Source: an uncultured Mediterraneibacter sp. (GTDB lineage: Bacteria; Bacillota; Clostridia; Lachnospirales; Lachnospiraceae). Taken from it: 64,000 nt of DNA. The stretch is from the NCBI GenBank assembly GCA_934309345.1, contig CAKRDD010000005.1:62001-126000 (forward strand), in the 5' to 3' direction. The notes below the pieces were generated by a model. It was not told the origin of the DNA, made no database searches, and was given only the letters and a program-made list of their open reading frames with translations. Below, piece by piece: positions 41,290-50,545 of this stretch; position 1 is the stretch's first letter; each line of letters starts with the position of its first letter. The translations under genes were made by a program, and so were the position numbers.

Positions 41290-42528
41290 ATGAACACCGG
41301 AAACACTGCTTTTATGATGATCTGCACTGCGCTTGTCTTCTTTATGACACCGGGACTTGCCTTCTTCTATGGCGGTCTTGTGCGGAGAAAAAATGTATGT
41401 AACACAATGATGGCCTGCGTTGCGATCATGGGACTATCTGTTCTTCTTTGGACCATGTTTGGCTATTCTCTTTCTTTTGGCGGCAATCACGCCGGAATTA
41501 TCGGAGATTTCCGCTGGGCCTTTTTAAATGACGTTGGCTGGGATGCCGGCCCATATGCGGATACCATTCCGCATCTCGTATTTGCTGCATTCCAGATGAT
41601 GTTTGCCATGATCACACCTGCACTGATCACCGGTGCTGTAGTCGGAAGGATGAGATTCAAAGCATTGTTTGCATTTATTGCACTTTGGTCTTTCCTCGTT
41701 TACTATCCGATGGCTCATATGGTCTGGGGCGAGGGTGGATTTCTTGCTGCAATCGGTTCTGTTGACTTCGCAGGAGGAAATGTAGTACATATCAGTTCCG
41801 GTGTCAGCGCTCTGGTTCTTGCCATCTATCTTGGCAGAAGAAAAGGATACGAGAAAACATCTTACCGTATCCATAATATTCCTTTCGTTGTACTTGGAGC
41901 TTCCCTGCTCTGGTTCGGATGGTTTGGATTCAATGCCGGAAGTGCCCTGGCGGCAGATGGACTTGCAGCCCATGCATTTATGACAAGTGCAATTTCTTCC
42001 GCTGCTGCTCTTGTATCCTGGATGCTGATCGATGTGATCAAAGATGGAAAACCTACTCTGGTCGGTGCTTCTACCGGACTGGTTGTCGGCCTTGTTGCCA
42101 TTACGCCTGGTGCTGGCTTTGTTCCGATCTGGTCTTCCTATATCATCGGCGCACTGGTCAGCCCGATCTGCTACTTTACAATGAACTTCATTAAGCATAA
42201 ACTGAAAATAGATGATGCACTGGACGCATTTGGCTGCCATGGAATCGGCGGTGTGTGGGGTGGAATCGCCACCGGACTTTTTGCAAAAACTTCTATTAAC
42301 TCTGTTGCAAGATGGGACGGACTGGTCTTCGGTAATATTCATCTCTTCGTTGCACAGGTATTAAGCATTATCATCACTGCGGCTGTTGCAGTTGTCGGTA
42401 CTCTAATCTGCATCGGGATCATCCGTATCTTCACTCCACTGCGCGTAGATCAGAAGGAAGAGGCTCTTGGACTGGATATCTCCCAGCATGGTGAGAATGC
42501 ATATCCGTCCTTTAACGGATTTGATTAA
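41290..42528 (+). CDS. amtB: Ammonium transporter AmtB
   Basis: This 412-aa membrane protein with about 11 helices carries FMTPGLAFFYGGLVRRKNV near the N-terminus, the pore histidine region DFAGGNVVHISSGVSALVLA, LLWFGWFGFNAGSALAADG and the second pore histidine in FGCHGIGGVWGGIATGLF. GGGAGG lies 9 nt upstream. It imports ammonium and is blocked by GlnK, encoded next. Transcription is probably controlled by the antitermination leader. Confidence 0.96.
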   Translation: MNTGNTAFMMICTALVFFMTPGLAFFYGGLVRRKNVCNTMMACVAIMGLSVLLWTMFGYSLSFGGNHAGIIGDFRWAFLNDVGWDAGPYADTIPHLVFAAFQMMFAMITPALITGAVVGRMRFKALFAFIALWSFLVYYPMAHMVWGEGGFLAAIGSVDFAGGNVVHISSGVSALVLAIYLGRRKGYEKTSYRIHNIPFVVLGASLLWFGWFGFNAGSALAADGLAAHAFMTSAISSAAALVSWMLIDVIKDGKPTLVGASTGLVVGLVAITPGAGFVPIWSSYIIGALVSPICYFTMNFIKHKLKIDDALDAFGCHGIGGVWGGIATGLFAKTSINSVARWDGLVFGNIHLFVAQVLSIIITAAVAVVGTLICIGIIRIFTPLRVDQKEEALGLDISQHGENAYPSFNGFD

Positions 42529-42578
42529 CATGATCTGTCCAAAATTTATATATCCATTAATACAGGAGGATTTTTAAA

Positions 42579-42944
42579 ATGATGATTAAAGTAGAGGCTA
42601 TCGTCCGGGAAGAGAAATTCGAAGACGTCAAGGCTGCCTTAAATGAAATAGAAGTCAATGGTATCACTGTCTCCCAGGTCATGGGATGTGGTGCACAGCG
42701 AGGTTATAAGGAGATTGTCCGCGGTTCTGAAATCGAGATTTTCATGCAGCCGAAGATCAAGTTTGAAATTGTTGTCTCTTCCGAAGAATGGGAGAAGAAA
42801 ACAATCGAAGCGATCCAGAAAGCTGCCTATACTGGTGAAGTCGGTGATGGTAAGATTTTCAGCTATGAGATCCGGAGTGCCATGAAGATCCGAACCCGTG
42901 AGACAGGGTATGATGCACTCCAGTCAAAAGAGCAGATACTTTAG
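42579..42944 (+). CDS. glnK: PII nitrogen regulatory protein GlnK
   Basis: This 121-aa protein has the PII fold: VEAIVREEKFEDVKAALNEI, VSQVMGCGAQRGYKEIVRGS in place of the usual T-loop, and the C-terminal GDGKIFSYEIRSAMKIRTRE. In the T-loop the uridylylated YRG tyrosine is not obvious; GYKEIVRGSEIE replaces it, so control may be by 2-oxoglutarate/ATP binding alone. It lies 51 bp after amtB. Confidence 0.93.
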   Translation: MMIKVEAIVREEKFEDVKAALNEIEVNGITVSQVMGCGAQRGYKEIVRGSEIEIFMQPKIKFEIVVSSEEWEKKTIEAIQKAAYTGEVGDGKIFSYEIRSAMKIRTRETGYDALQSKEQIL

Positions 42945-42950
42945 TAGAAA

Positions 42951-42995
42951 AAAGTTCCAGAATGTCGGAAGATTCTGGAACTTTCTTTCGTTTTA
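42951..42995. terminator. Bidirectional terminator between glnK and cbiG
   Basis: The 13-bp stem AAAGTTCCAGAAT/ATTCTGGAACTTT is followed by CTTTCGTTTT on plus and, in reverse, by TTTTTTCTACT on minus. It serves both convergent genes and reaches the cbiG stop codon. Confidence 0.88.
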
Positions 42996-44141
42996 AAATC
43001 GAAGTGTTACTTCTGTCTCTGTCAATGCCACTGTCATCTGCTCTCTTATGCACTTGGGACACAACAGTTCTCCGTCTGCATCTGCTGTCCGTGCGGCTCT
43101 CTCACATACATTGTCAACACCCGTCACCTGTTTCACAAACCGTGATGTGGCTGATACCTCTGTAATCTTCTCTAACTGTTCTGCCGGATAAGTTGCAAAC
43201 GGTACTTTATATTTCTGCGCATAGGCCAAAATCGCAGGTTCTTCTTTCTTGAGATCAATCGATGCAAGCTGTTTTAACTGCGTTGGTTCAAGCCCATATC
43301 CTTCCAGAACATCGTTCAGTCCCCTCTCAAAAAGTTCTTTTGAAATCTGTTTTCTGCAGCCTACTCCTGCTGTGATATTGATTGGGTACAAAAGGAGAAT
43401 GCATGGCTTACGCTCACATCCGCATACGTTATTCCTGACATCTCCCCACAGGGAGCCCGCTAGGGATTCCACGAACTTTCTCCCTTCTCCCGCGGTCTTT
43501 GTGATCACGATCACAGGATGTTCCTCTGCAAAGGAGTATAATTCTTCCTTTGAACCACAAAGTATAAGTTCTTTTAAACAGCTTTTCTGAAAATCTTTCT
43601 GTTCAAATACCAGTCCTTCACCGATCCACAGACCGACCTGCTTTCCATCCAGCACTGCTGCTGATATCTGCTTCGCTGCTTCACGCTCTGTAAGATACAG
43701 GTGATTCTTCTTTGCAAAAACATCTACTGCAAATTTCCCCTGAACATCTGTCGCTGTTGTCTGTACCGGAACTGCGCCGGTCCATGTTGCAAGCTGACTG
43801 GAAAGTTCTACCGCGCCACCAAGATGTCCAGACAGGAGTGGGATCACATATCCTGCTTTTTCATCCATGACTATAACCGCTGAATCAGTAAATTTATCTT
43901 TTACATAAGGCGCAATATATCTCACTGCGATTCCAACTGCACCAATAAAAAGGAAGGATGTCTCTCCCCATCCTTCCCTGATCAGTTCTTTTGGATTGTC
44001 CGGAAACGGAAGAACTTCAGCGAATGTATATCCAGCAGGTGCATAGTTCTGACACGTAATCCCTTCGTTCCGGAACTGACTTCCGATTCTCTCACCAAGT
44101 CTTGTTCCTGCCTGTGTAAAACTTAATATAACAACCTTCAC
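42993..44141 (-). CDS. cbiG: Cobalt-precorrin-5A hydrolase CbiG
   Basis: This 382-aa protein has the N-terminal SFTQAGTRLGERIGSQFRNE, central GAVGIAVRYIAPYVKDKFTD and VIPLLSGHLGGAVELSSQLA, and the CobE-like C-terminal part (GVGCRKQISKELFERGLNDV, ASIDLKKEEPAILAYAQKYK). It opens the delta-lactone ring with loss of the C20 two-carbon fragment. It stands apart from the other cbi genes, on the far side of amtB-glnK. Confidence 0.94.
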   Translation of the reverse strand: MKVVILSFTQAGTRLGERIGSQFRNEGITCQNYAPAGYTFAEVLPFPDNPKELIREGWGETSFLFIGAVGIAVRYIAPYVKDKFTDSAVIVMDEKAGYVIPLLSGHLGGAVELSSQLATWTGAVPVQTTATDVQGKFAVDVFAKKNHLYLTEREAAKQISAAVLDGKQVGLWIGEGLVFEQKDFQKSCLKELILCGSKEELYSFAEEHPVIVITKTAGEGRKFVESLAGSLWGDVRNNVCGCERKPCILLLYPINITAGVGCRKQISKELFERGLNDVLEGYGLEPTQLKQLASIDLKKEEPAILAYAQKYKVPFATYPAEQLEKITEVSATSRFVKQVTGVDNVCERAARTADADGELLCPKCIREQMTVALTETEVTLRF

Positions 44142-44168
44142 GTTCTATTCTCCCTTAAATCCCTGAAA

Positions 44169-44720
44169 CTATTCTTCTGTCTCTTCTTTCACAGTCTCTT
44201 CCTTCACAGACTCTTCTACTGCATCCACTGCTTCTTCTGCCGCCTCAGTAACTGCCTCAACTGCTGCTTCCGCAGCTTCTGCAACGATCTCTTCTGCTTC
44301 CTCTGCCTCTTCTCTTACTTCCTGAGTCAGATCATCTGGTTCAAAGATGTCTTCTTCCTCTGTTACAGGTGATCCGCAGTATGGGCAGAATGCCATATCT
44401 TTCGCAACCATCTTGCCACACCGTGTACACTCACACGCACCTTTGAGCCCTTCAATCTTATTCTCATACTCTTCTATGCTTTCCTTGCGGCTTGCAATTG
44501 CCTCACAAAGTCCCTTGGAAGCCTCATCCAGTTCTTCTCCATTCTCAAATCTGTCATAAATACTCTGACCAAGTTCCATCAGATCTTCTGCATTTCCTCT
44601 TGCAAGCTCTCTGATCTGCGCTTTTAACTTCTGGATTTCAATCGCATCTCCTGCCTTTGCTGTCACTGCCTCTGCTGTCTCACTCAGACGTTTTCCTAAA
44701 TCTTCAAAAAAATCTTTCAT
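44169..44720 (-). CDS. Zinc-ribbon protein with coiled coil and Ala/Glu-rich tail
   Basis: This 183-aa protein has a helical N-terminal ~95 residues (ETAEAVTAKAGDAIEIQKLK), then a zinc ribbon with two CxxC pairs (CTRCGKMVAKDMAFCPYCGS, about 98-117) and a low-complexity tail of Ala, Glu and Val (about 135-183). It resembles small cytosolic 'zinc ribbon domain' proteins of Clostridia with no known function. It lies 27 bp before cbiG and may share its message. Confidence 0.75.
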   Translation of the reverse strand: MKDFFEDLGKRLSETAEAVTAKAGDAIEIQKLKAQIRELARGNAEDLMELGQSIYDRFENGEELDEASKGLCEAIASRKESIEEYENKIEGLKGACECTRCGKMVAKDMAFCPYCGSPVTEEEDIFEPDDLTQEVREEAEEAEEIVAEAAEAAVEAVTEAAEEAVDAVEESVKEETVKEETEE

Positions 44721-44908
44721 ACTGAAATCTCCCTTCTTATCATTGCTGTATCATCTCAACCACCAGAAAGGTGATCTACAATTTCTCTTGGTCTTATTAT
44801 ATCGTATTCTTCCAGTTTTTGAAGTCATTTTCTATTATTTTTAGACTAATTTCATAAATAGAATCCTTCTTGCATATCCTTTCTACAACTCAACTCAGGA
44901 GTCATCTT

Positions 44909-46615
44909 ATGAATGATCTTGAAACTTGCAGGGAACAGATACTCTCCGAAGATACACGCGACTTCATCAGTAATCCGCTGCGCACTCCACTGTTCAATGA
45001 ACTTCTGAAAAAAGATCCATGTATCCAGGATGCCGGGCTTGGATATCAGTGCATTTATTTTTCCAAAGAACTTGTAGAACCAATCTCTCTGGCGCGTTTT
45101 TCTTATAATTCCATTCCGAATTGTTTTGCTCCTGTCGCTATGGAAACATTGAACCAGACCGGCATCCTTCCCGTACAGAACTATCCGGCACTTCAATTAA
45201 AAGGAAAAGGCGTTCTGATTGGATTTCTTGACAGCGGGATTGACTATCAAAACAAAGTTTTCCGCAATCTGGACGGTACCACGCGAATTGCGGCACTTTG
45301 GGATCAGACTATCCAAAGCGGAACTCCACCCAGAGACTTCTTCTACGGAAGTGAATACCGTAAGGAACAGATTGATCTGGCACTTTCTTCTGATTCCCCA
45401 CTGTCACAGGTCCCTTCTGTCGATATCGACGGACATGGAACTTATATTGCCAGTCTCGCTGCCGGAAATGCTGACGCTGACGAACAGTTTCTGGGAGCCG
45501 CTCCGGAATCTACTCTCGCTGTTGTCAAATTAAAACAAGCGAAGCAATATCTGCGGGATTATTACTGCATCACGGAAACAGCCGTCTGCTACCAGGAAAC
45601 AGATCTGATCCTTGGATTAAAATATCTGAATGATCTGGCAGATGAACTGGAGCTTCCACTTGTCATATGTATCACTGTAGGCTCTAATCTTGGCGGTCAT
45701 GTCGGCACGCTTCCGCTTCCCGCATTACTTGGCAGCTACAGTCTGATGCCCGACCGGATTGCTGTGGTCGGCACGGGAAATGAAGCAGACAAACGTCATC
45801 ATTATTTCAATACGATCCAGTCAGAAAATGACCGTAAAACTGTAGAGATCCGGGTTGGTGAAAATGTATCCGGTTTCACTTTGGAACTTTGGGTACTGAT
45901 CCCCAATCTCTTCTCAATTTCAATTATTTCACCGTCCGGGGAAAATACATCCAAAATTCCATTTCATGTAGGCACAAGCGCAGACATTGATTTTCTCTTT
46001 GAAAAGACCCGCGTCTCTGTTGACTACCGGCTTCTGGTCGAAAAAGCAAACTCTGAACTCATCTTCTTCCGTTTCCGTACCCCGGCAGAAGGCATCTGGA
46101 AAATCATCGTAGAACCGACCCGCCTGATTAATGGTGATTTCCATATCTGGCTTCCTGTCACAGAATTTTTAGACGGAGAAGTCTATTTCCTTGAATCAGA
46201 TCCTTACACGACTCTTACAAACCCGGCCAATGCCCCTAGTCCTCTGACGGTCTCCTATTACGACGGCAGCAATGGTGCAGTCGCCCAGGCATCCGGACGC
46301 GGCTATACAAGAACAAGATTTGAAAATCCTTCCATCACTGCTCCCGGGATTAATATCAAAGGAGCTCTTCCAGGAGACCGTTTTGCCGTGCGCAGCGGCT
46401 CCTGCGCCGCAGCTGCTATCACCGCCGGGGCAGTCGCACTTATGTTAGAATGGCAGCTCTATGAACGCAAAATGCCCGGCATCGACGTATTCCAGATCAA
46501 AAGCCTTCTTATTCTTGGAGCCATCCGACCAGACAGTATGGAATACCCTAACCGTGAGTGGGGATACGGACAATTAAACCTCTATAACACATTTGAGGTC
46601 ATGAGACAGCTTTAA
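44909..46615 (+). CDS. S8 subtilisin-family protein with Cys at the nucleophile position
   Basis: This 568-aa protein resembles the Csp-like subtilases of Clostridia. It starts MNDLETCREQ, with CAGGAG 8 nt upstream. The catalytic Asp108 (IGFLDSGID) and His176 (VDIDGHGTYIASL) are intact, and an oxyanion-type Asn is seen in VGTGNEAD. The serine box usually read as SGTS or SGSS is RSGSCAAAAITAG; codon TGC at 46403-46405 gives Cys499 where Ser is expected. It may be a thiol-type subtilase or an inactive pseudoprotease. No signal peptide is visible, as in other members. Confidence 0.9.
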   Translation: MNDLETCREQILSEDTRDFISNPLRTPLFNELLKKDPCIQDAGLGYQCIYFSKELVEPISLARFSYNSIPNCFAPVAMETLNQTGILPVQNYPALQLKGKGVLIGFLDSGIDYQNKVFRNLDGTTRIAALWDQTIQSGTPPRDFFYGSEYRKEQIDLALSSDSPLSQVPSVDIDGHGTYIASLAAGNADADEQFLGAAPESTLAVVKLKQAKQYLRDYYCITETAVCYQETDLILGLKYLNDLADELELPLVICITVGSNLGGHVGTLPLPALLGSYSLMPDRIAVVGTGNEADKRHHYFNTIQSENDRKTVEIRVGENVSGFTLELWVLIPNLFSISIISPSGENTSKIPFHVGTSADIDFLFEKTRVSVDYRLLVEKANSELIFFRFRTPAEGIWKIIVEPTRLINGDFHIWLPVTEFLDGEVYFLESDPYTTLTNPANAPSPLTVSYYDGSNGAVAQASGRGYTRTRFENPSITAPGINIKGALPGDRFAVRSGSCAAAAITAGAVALMLEWQLYERKMPGIDVFQIKSLLILGAIRPDSMEYPNREWGYGQLNLYNTFEVMRQL

Positions 46616-46630
46616 CTGTCCCATGACCTC
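46595..46630. repeat. Inverted repeat over the subtilase stop codon
   Basis: GAGGTCATG-AGACAG pairs with CTGTC-CCATGACCTC around CTTTAA, which includes the stop. There is no clear U-run on either side, so it is a strong hairpin between convergent genes rather than a textbook terminator. Confidence 0.5.
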
Positions 46631-46673
46631 AACGTTTCTACAATATCTTTTATCGATTCTTTTCTCTTTTGTT

Positions 46674-47927
46674 CTATCTGTTATCTTCTCGATTCTCATA
46701 GTAGCTTGTAACCTTCTTGGCATCTTCTACCTGTGTTGACGGTCCTGTTCCAGGAGCGAACACTACTTTCAGAAGAATCGGTGTGATGACTGTTGTAATA
46801 ACAACCACTACGATAACCGGTCCCAGAATGGAAGAGCTCATAAGTCCGAGTGCGGAACCTTTACTTGCTACGATCAGGGCAACCTCACCACGGGAGATCA
46901 TTCCGACTCCGATTCGTTTCGCCTGATAATTCTTGTAACCACAAATCTTTGCACCAAGCCCACAACCGACTACCTTTGTCAAAACTGCAACAATTGTAAG
47001 AACAACTGCAAACATAATGATGGATACTGACATCTGTGGAAGTTTTACCTTCAGACCGATACTTGCGAAAAATACCGGTGACAGAAGCAGGTAAGATAAT
47101 GTATCGAACTTGGATTCCAGATAAGTAGATCTCTGTACGTTGGAAATAATTAATCCAGCGATATATGCACCTGTAATATCTGCAACACCAAAAACTTCTT
47201 CTGCGATAAATGCCATAAGCAGGCAGAATACAAACGCAATGATCGTATGACGATGCAGTTCCTTCTCAGCTCCGTCTACCCATTTCTTATATACCTTATA
47301 GAAAATGAATCCGACAACACCTGAAAATGCGAAGAATCCAACAATCTTGATCAGAACCATTCCAAGCTTTACAGAATCATCTGCAAGACTTGTAACGATT
47401 GTCAGTGCAATAATACCGAGAACGTCATCAATGATCGCAGCACCAAGGATTGCATTTCCTGAACGGCTCTTCAATGCTCCTAATTCTTTCAATGTCTCTA
47501 CTGTAATACTTACAGACGTTGCTGTGAGTACAACTCCAATAAAGACATTCTGAAGAACTACAGGGGATGACAGGTTACTTCCTGCCATGTTTGGCCGGTT
47601 AAAGAACCAGGCGACACCATAACCTCCGATCAGTGGAACGATCACACCACAAAGAGCAATAATAAAAGAAGCTTTTCCACTTGCTTTCAGCTCTTTGATA
47701 TCCGTCTCCATACCTGCAGTGAACATCAGAACGATAACTCCGATTTCTGCAACTTCATGGATAAACGAAGTCTCTGCCAGAATTCCAAATCCTGCGGGTC
47801 CGAGGATCAATCCTGCCAAAAGCGCACCAACAACCTGTGGCATCTGTACTCGTCTTGTTAACAGTCCAAGTAATTTTGTAGATATAAGAATAATTGCTAA
47901 GTCCAGTAAGTATCTGTATGTGTCCAT
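46674..47927 (-). CDS. Cation:proton antiporter, CPA2/KefB-NapA type
   Basis: This 417-aa protein has about 12 membrane helices and no C-terminal regulatory domain. Typical motifs are LTRRVQMPQVVGALLAGLIL, FTAGMETDI, GAAIIDDVLGIIALTIV (the paired Asp ion-binding helix) and GVGMISRGEVALIVASKGSA. It exchanges Na+ or K+ for protons at the cell membrane. The ion specificity cannot be read from sequence. Confidence 0.9.
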   Translation of the reverse strand: MDTYRYLLDLAIILISTKLLGLLTRRVQMPQVVGALLAGLILGPAGFGILAETSFIHEVAEIGVIVLMFTAGMETDIKELKASGKASFIIALCGVIVPLIGGYGVAWFFNRPNMAGSNLSSPVVLQNVFIGVVLTATSVSITVETLKELGALKSRSGNAILGAAIIDDVLGIIALTIVTSLADDSVKLGMVLIKIVGFFAFSGVVGFIFYKVYKKWVDGAEKELHRHTIIAFVFCLLMAFIAEEVFGVADITGAYIAGLIISNVQRSTYLESKFDTLSYLLLSPVFFASIGLKVKLPQMSVSIIMFAVVLTIVAVLTKVVGCGLGAKICGYKNYQAKRIGVGMISRGEVALIVASKGSALGLMSSSILGPVIVVVVITTVITPILLKVVFAPGTGPSTQVEDAKKVTSYYENREDNR

Positions 47928-48018
47928 TTTTCTCTCTTCCTTTTTGTGATTTTTTTAAACTAATTCCCCAATCAGTTTTCAGATTTTTGAACAAAACTTC
48001 TCTTTCTAAAATCTCAAT

Positions 48019-49488
48019 TTATCCATCTAACCTCGGTACTGCCTGGCCTCTCAACTGAATAACCGGTCCGCCGGTACCTTCTATATAAGCTCTTGTAATT
48101 GTTACTTCTCCAATATTATCATCTTTCGGAATCTCATACATAATATCCAGCATAAACTCCTCGATGATTGCACGCAGTGCTCTGGCTCCGGTATCTTTTT
48201 CCATTGCCTTTTCTGCAATTGCTTCTAATGCGCTGTCATCAAACTCAAGCTTCACTTCGTCTAATGCCAGCAGCTTCTGATACTGTTTTAAAATTGCATT
48301 TTTCGGCTCTTTTAAGATCTTGACAAGCATCTCTTTGTCGAGTCCCTTTAATGTAAATACAATCGGAAGACGTCCTAAGAACTCCGGGATCATACCGAAT
48401 TTTCTTAAATCCTCAATTGTCACCTTAGAAAGCAGCTCTTCATCATGCTCGACTGTATCTTTCAGTTCTGCATTGAATCCCATCGACGTTTTCTTCTGCA
48501 GACGCTCTTTGATAATGTCTTCAAGATCCGGGAATGCACCTCCACAGATAAACAGAATATTCTTTGTATTCACTGTTGTGAGCGGAACCATTGCATTCTT
48601 GCTGTTTGCTCCTACCGGAACCTCAACTTCACTTCCCTCTAAGAGTTTGAGCATTCCCTGCTGCACAGATTCACCACTCACATCTCTCTGACTGGAAGTT
48701 TTTTTCTTGGCAATCTTATCGATCTCATCGATAAAAATAATTCCCTGTTCCGCCCGCTCAACATCGTTGTCTGCTGCTGCAAGAAGCTTGGAAACAACAC
48801 TTTCGATGTCATCACCGATATATCCTGCCTCTGTAAGAGATGTTGCATCTGTGATCGCCAACGGCACATCTAAAAGCTTCGCCAGTGTCTTAACCAGATA
48901 TGTTTTACCACATCCTGTAGGCCCAATCATGAGCATATTTGATTTCTCTATCTCAATCTCATCCATTGTTCCTGTTGCTACACGTTTATAATGATTATAA
49001 ACTGCAACAGAGATTGCTTTCTTTGCATACTCCTGTCCAACGATATATTCATCCAGACGTGCTTTGATCTTATGTGGTGCCGGAATCTTTTTTATATCCA
49101 ACTGTTTGAATTCTTTCGGCTCTTTTTTCTTCTTTTTGATCTTCTGTGCCTTCGGCTGCAGATTATCAAGATCCGAAAGGTTCAAAAACTGTACGCCCGG
49201 AATGTTCATCATCTTGCTCAGATCCATCGAACTATTGTTCATCATATCAAAGCTTCTCTGCATACAATCCGGACATACTGCGATATTATTCGGAAGCTCA
49301 ACCATCTTCCCGGTCACACTCTCCGGGCGATGACAAATAAAACATATTCTCTCATATCCGTCATCATCTTTTTCAGAATAGTCAGAAGTTGTCACTTCTT
49401 TTTTTTCTTCTTCCCTGCCAGTGTCCTGTCTGTTGTCTTCCTTGTTTGTCTCTTCTCCATCTACAATGATAAAATCATTTTCTGACAT
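48019..49488 (-). CDS. clpX: ClpX-like AAA+ unfoldase (variant)
   Basis: This 489-aa protein starts MSENDFIIVD, with AAAGGGA 8 nt upstream. A zinc-binding domain has C49/C52 and C72/C75, preceded by an acidic extension and followed by a long Lys-rich linker (about 105-135). The AAA+ core has Walker A GPTGCGKT (189-196), pore loop GYIG, Walker B IIFIDEIDK, and an MGF at the place of the ClpP-docking IGF loop. ClpX delivers substrates to ClpP. The 60-70 residues of extra N-terminal sequence and no adjacent clpP suggest a second, diverged paralogue. Confidence 0.85.
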   Translation of the reverse strand: MSENDFIIVDGEETNKEDNRQDTGREEEKKEVTTSDYSEKDDDGYERICFICHRPESVTGKMVELPNNIAVCPDCMQRSFDMMNNSSMDLSKMMNIPGVQFLNLSDLDNLQPKAQKIKKKKKEPKEFKQLDIKKIPAPHKIKARLDEYIVGQEYAKKAISVAVYNHYKRVATGTMDEIEIEKSNMLMIGPTGCGKTYLVKTLAKLLDVPLAITDATSLTEAGYIGDDIESVVSKLLAAADNDVERAEQGIIFIDEIDKIAKKKTSSQRDVSGESVQQGMLKLLEGSEVEVPVGANSKNAMVPLTTVNTKNILFICGGAFPDLEDIIKERLQKKTSMGFNAELKDTVEHDEELLSKVTIEDLRKFGMIPEFLGRLPIVFTLKGLDKEMLVKILKEPKNAILKQYQKLLALDEVKLEFDDSALEAIAEKAMEKDTGARALRAIIEEFMLDIMYEIPKDDNIGEVTITRAYIEGTGGPVIQLRGQAVPRLDG

Positions 49489-49501
49489 AGGTTGTCCCTT
49501 T

Positions 49502-50527
49502 CTATCGTATGAACATCGCATCCCCAAAACTGAAGAAACGATATCTTTCTTTTACTGCCTCCTCATACGCTGCCATCACATGCTCTTTTCCGGCTAATGC
49601 CGAAACAAGCATGATCAGTGTAGATTCCGGCAGATGGAAGTTCGTGATCAACGCATCCAGAATCTTGAACTGATATCCCGGATAGATAAAGATTTCTGTC
49701 CAACCACTGCATTCTTTTAATCTTCCATTCTCATCGGCAGCGGATTCGATTGTTCTGCAGCTTGTTGTTCCGACACAGATGACACGATGTCCTGCTTCTT
49801 TCGCATGGTTGATCTTCTGTGCAGACTCTTCAGTAATCATATAAAATTCAGAATGCATATGATGCTTTTCTACATCATCTACCTTCACCGGACGGAACGT
49901 TCCAAGTCCGACATGAAGTGTAACCGGTGCGATCTCTACCCCTTTTGCACGAATCTCTTCCAGAAGCTCCGGCGTAAAATGAAGTCCGGCTGTCGGTGCT
50001 GCCGCAGAACCGGAATGTGCTGCATAGACAGTATTATATCTGTCCTTATCCTGAAGCTGATGAGTAATATACGGTGGAAGCGGCATCTGTCCTAACTGAT
50101 CCAGAATCTCTTCAAAAATTCCTTCATACTCAAAATGGATCAGACGATTCCCTTCATCCACCACATCCATGACTTCGCCTACAAGCAGACCATCTCCAAA
50201 ACTGATTCTTGCCCCCGGTCTTGCCTTTTTCCCAGGTTTTACCAGTGTCTCCCAGACATCATCTGCCCCACGTTTCAGAAGCAGCACTTCAATCTTCGCT
50301 CCGGTCTCTTCCTTTGCTCCGATCAGTCTGGCCGGGATAACCTTCGTATCATTGATGACCAGGCAGTCACCCGGATTCAGTTCGTCAATTATTTCACGAA
50401 ATATATGATGCTCTGTCTTCCCTGTCTCTTTGTCAAGCATCATCAGGCGGGAGGAAGAGCGGTCCTCCAAAGGATCCTGTGCGATCAGTTCCTCCGGAAG
50501 ATCATAATAAAAATCACTTGTTTTCAA
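49502..50527 (-). CDS. queA: S-adenosylmethionine:tRNA ribosyltransferase-isomerase QueA
   Basis: This 341-aa enzyme makes epoxyqueuosine on tRNA from the SAM ribosyl group. Motifs are FYYDLPEELIAQDPLEDRSS, DTKVIPARLIGAKEETGAKI, HSGSAAAPTAGLHFTPELLE, HVGLGTFRPVKV and NFHLPESTLIMLVSALAGKE. It lies 14 bp upstream of the clpX start and after pheT. Confidence 0.96.
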   Translation of the reverse strand: MKTSDFYYDLPEELIAQDPLEDRSSSRLMMLDKETGKTEHHIFREIIDELNPGDCLVINDTKVIPARLIGAKEETGAKIEVLLLKRGADDVWETLVKPGKKARPGARISFGDGLLVGEVMDVVDEGNRLIHFEYEGIFEEILDQLGQMPLPPYITHQLQDKDRYNTVYAAHSGSAAAPTAGLHFTPELLEEIRAKGVEIAPVTLHVGLGTFRPVKVDDVEKHHMHSEFYMITEESAQKINHAKEAGHRVICVGTTSCRTIESAADENGRLKECSGWTEIFIYPGYQFKILDALITNFHLPESTLIMLVSALAGKEHVMAAYEEAVKERYRFFSFGDAMFIR

Positions 50528-50545
50528 TGCTCTTACCCTCTCTTC

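Noticed and set aside
46595..46630. Intrinsic terminator of the subtilase gene.
   Set aside because: The stem is strong, but neither side has a proper U-run; listed as an inverted repeat instead.
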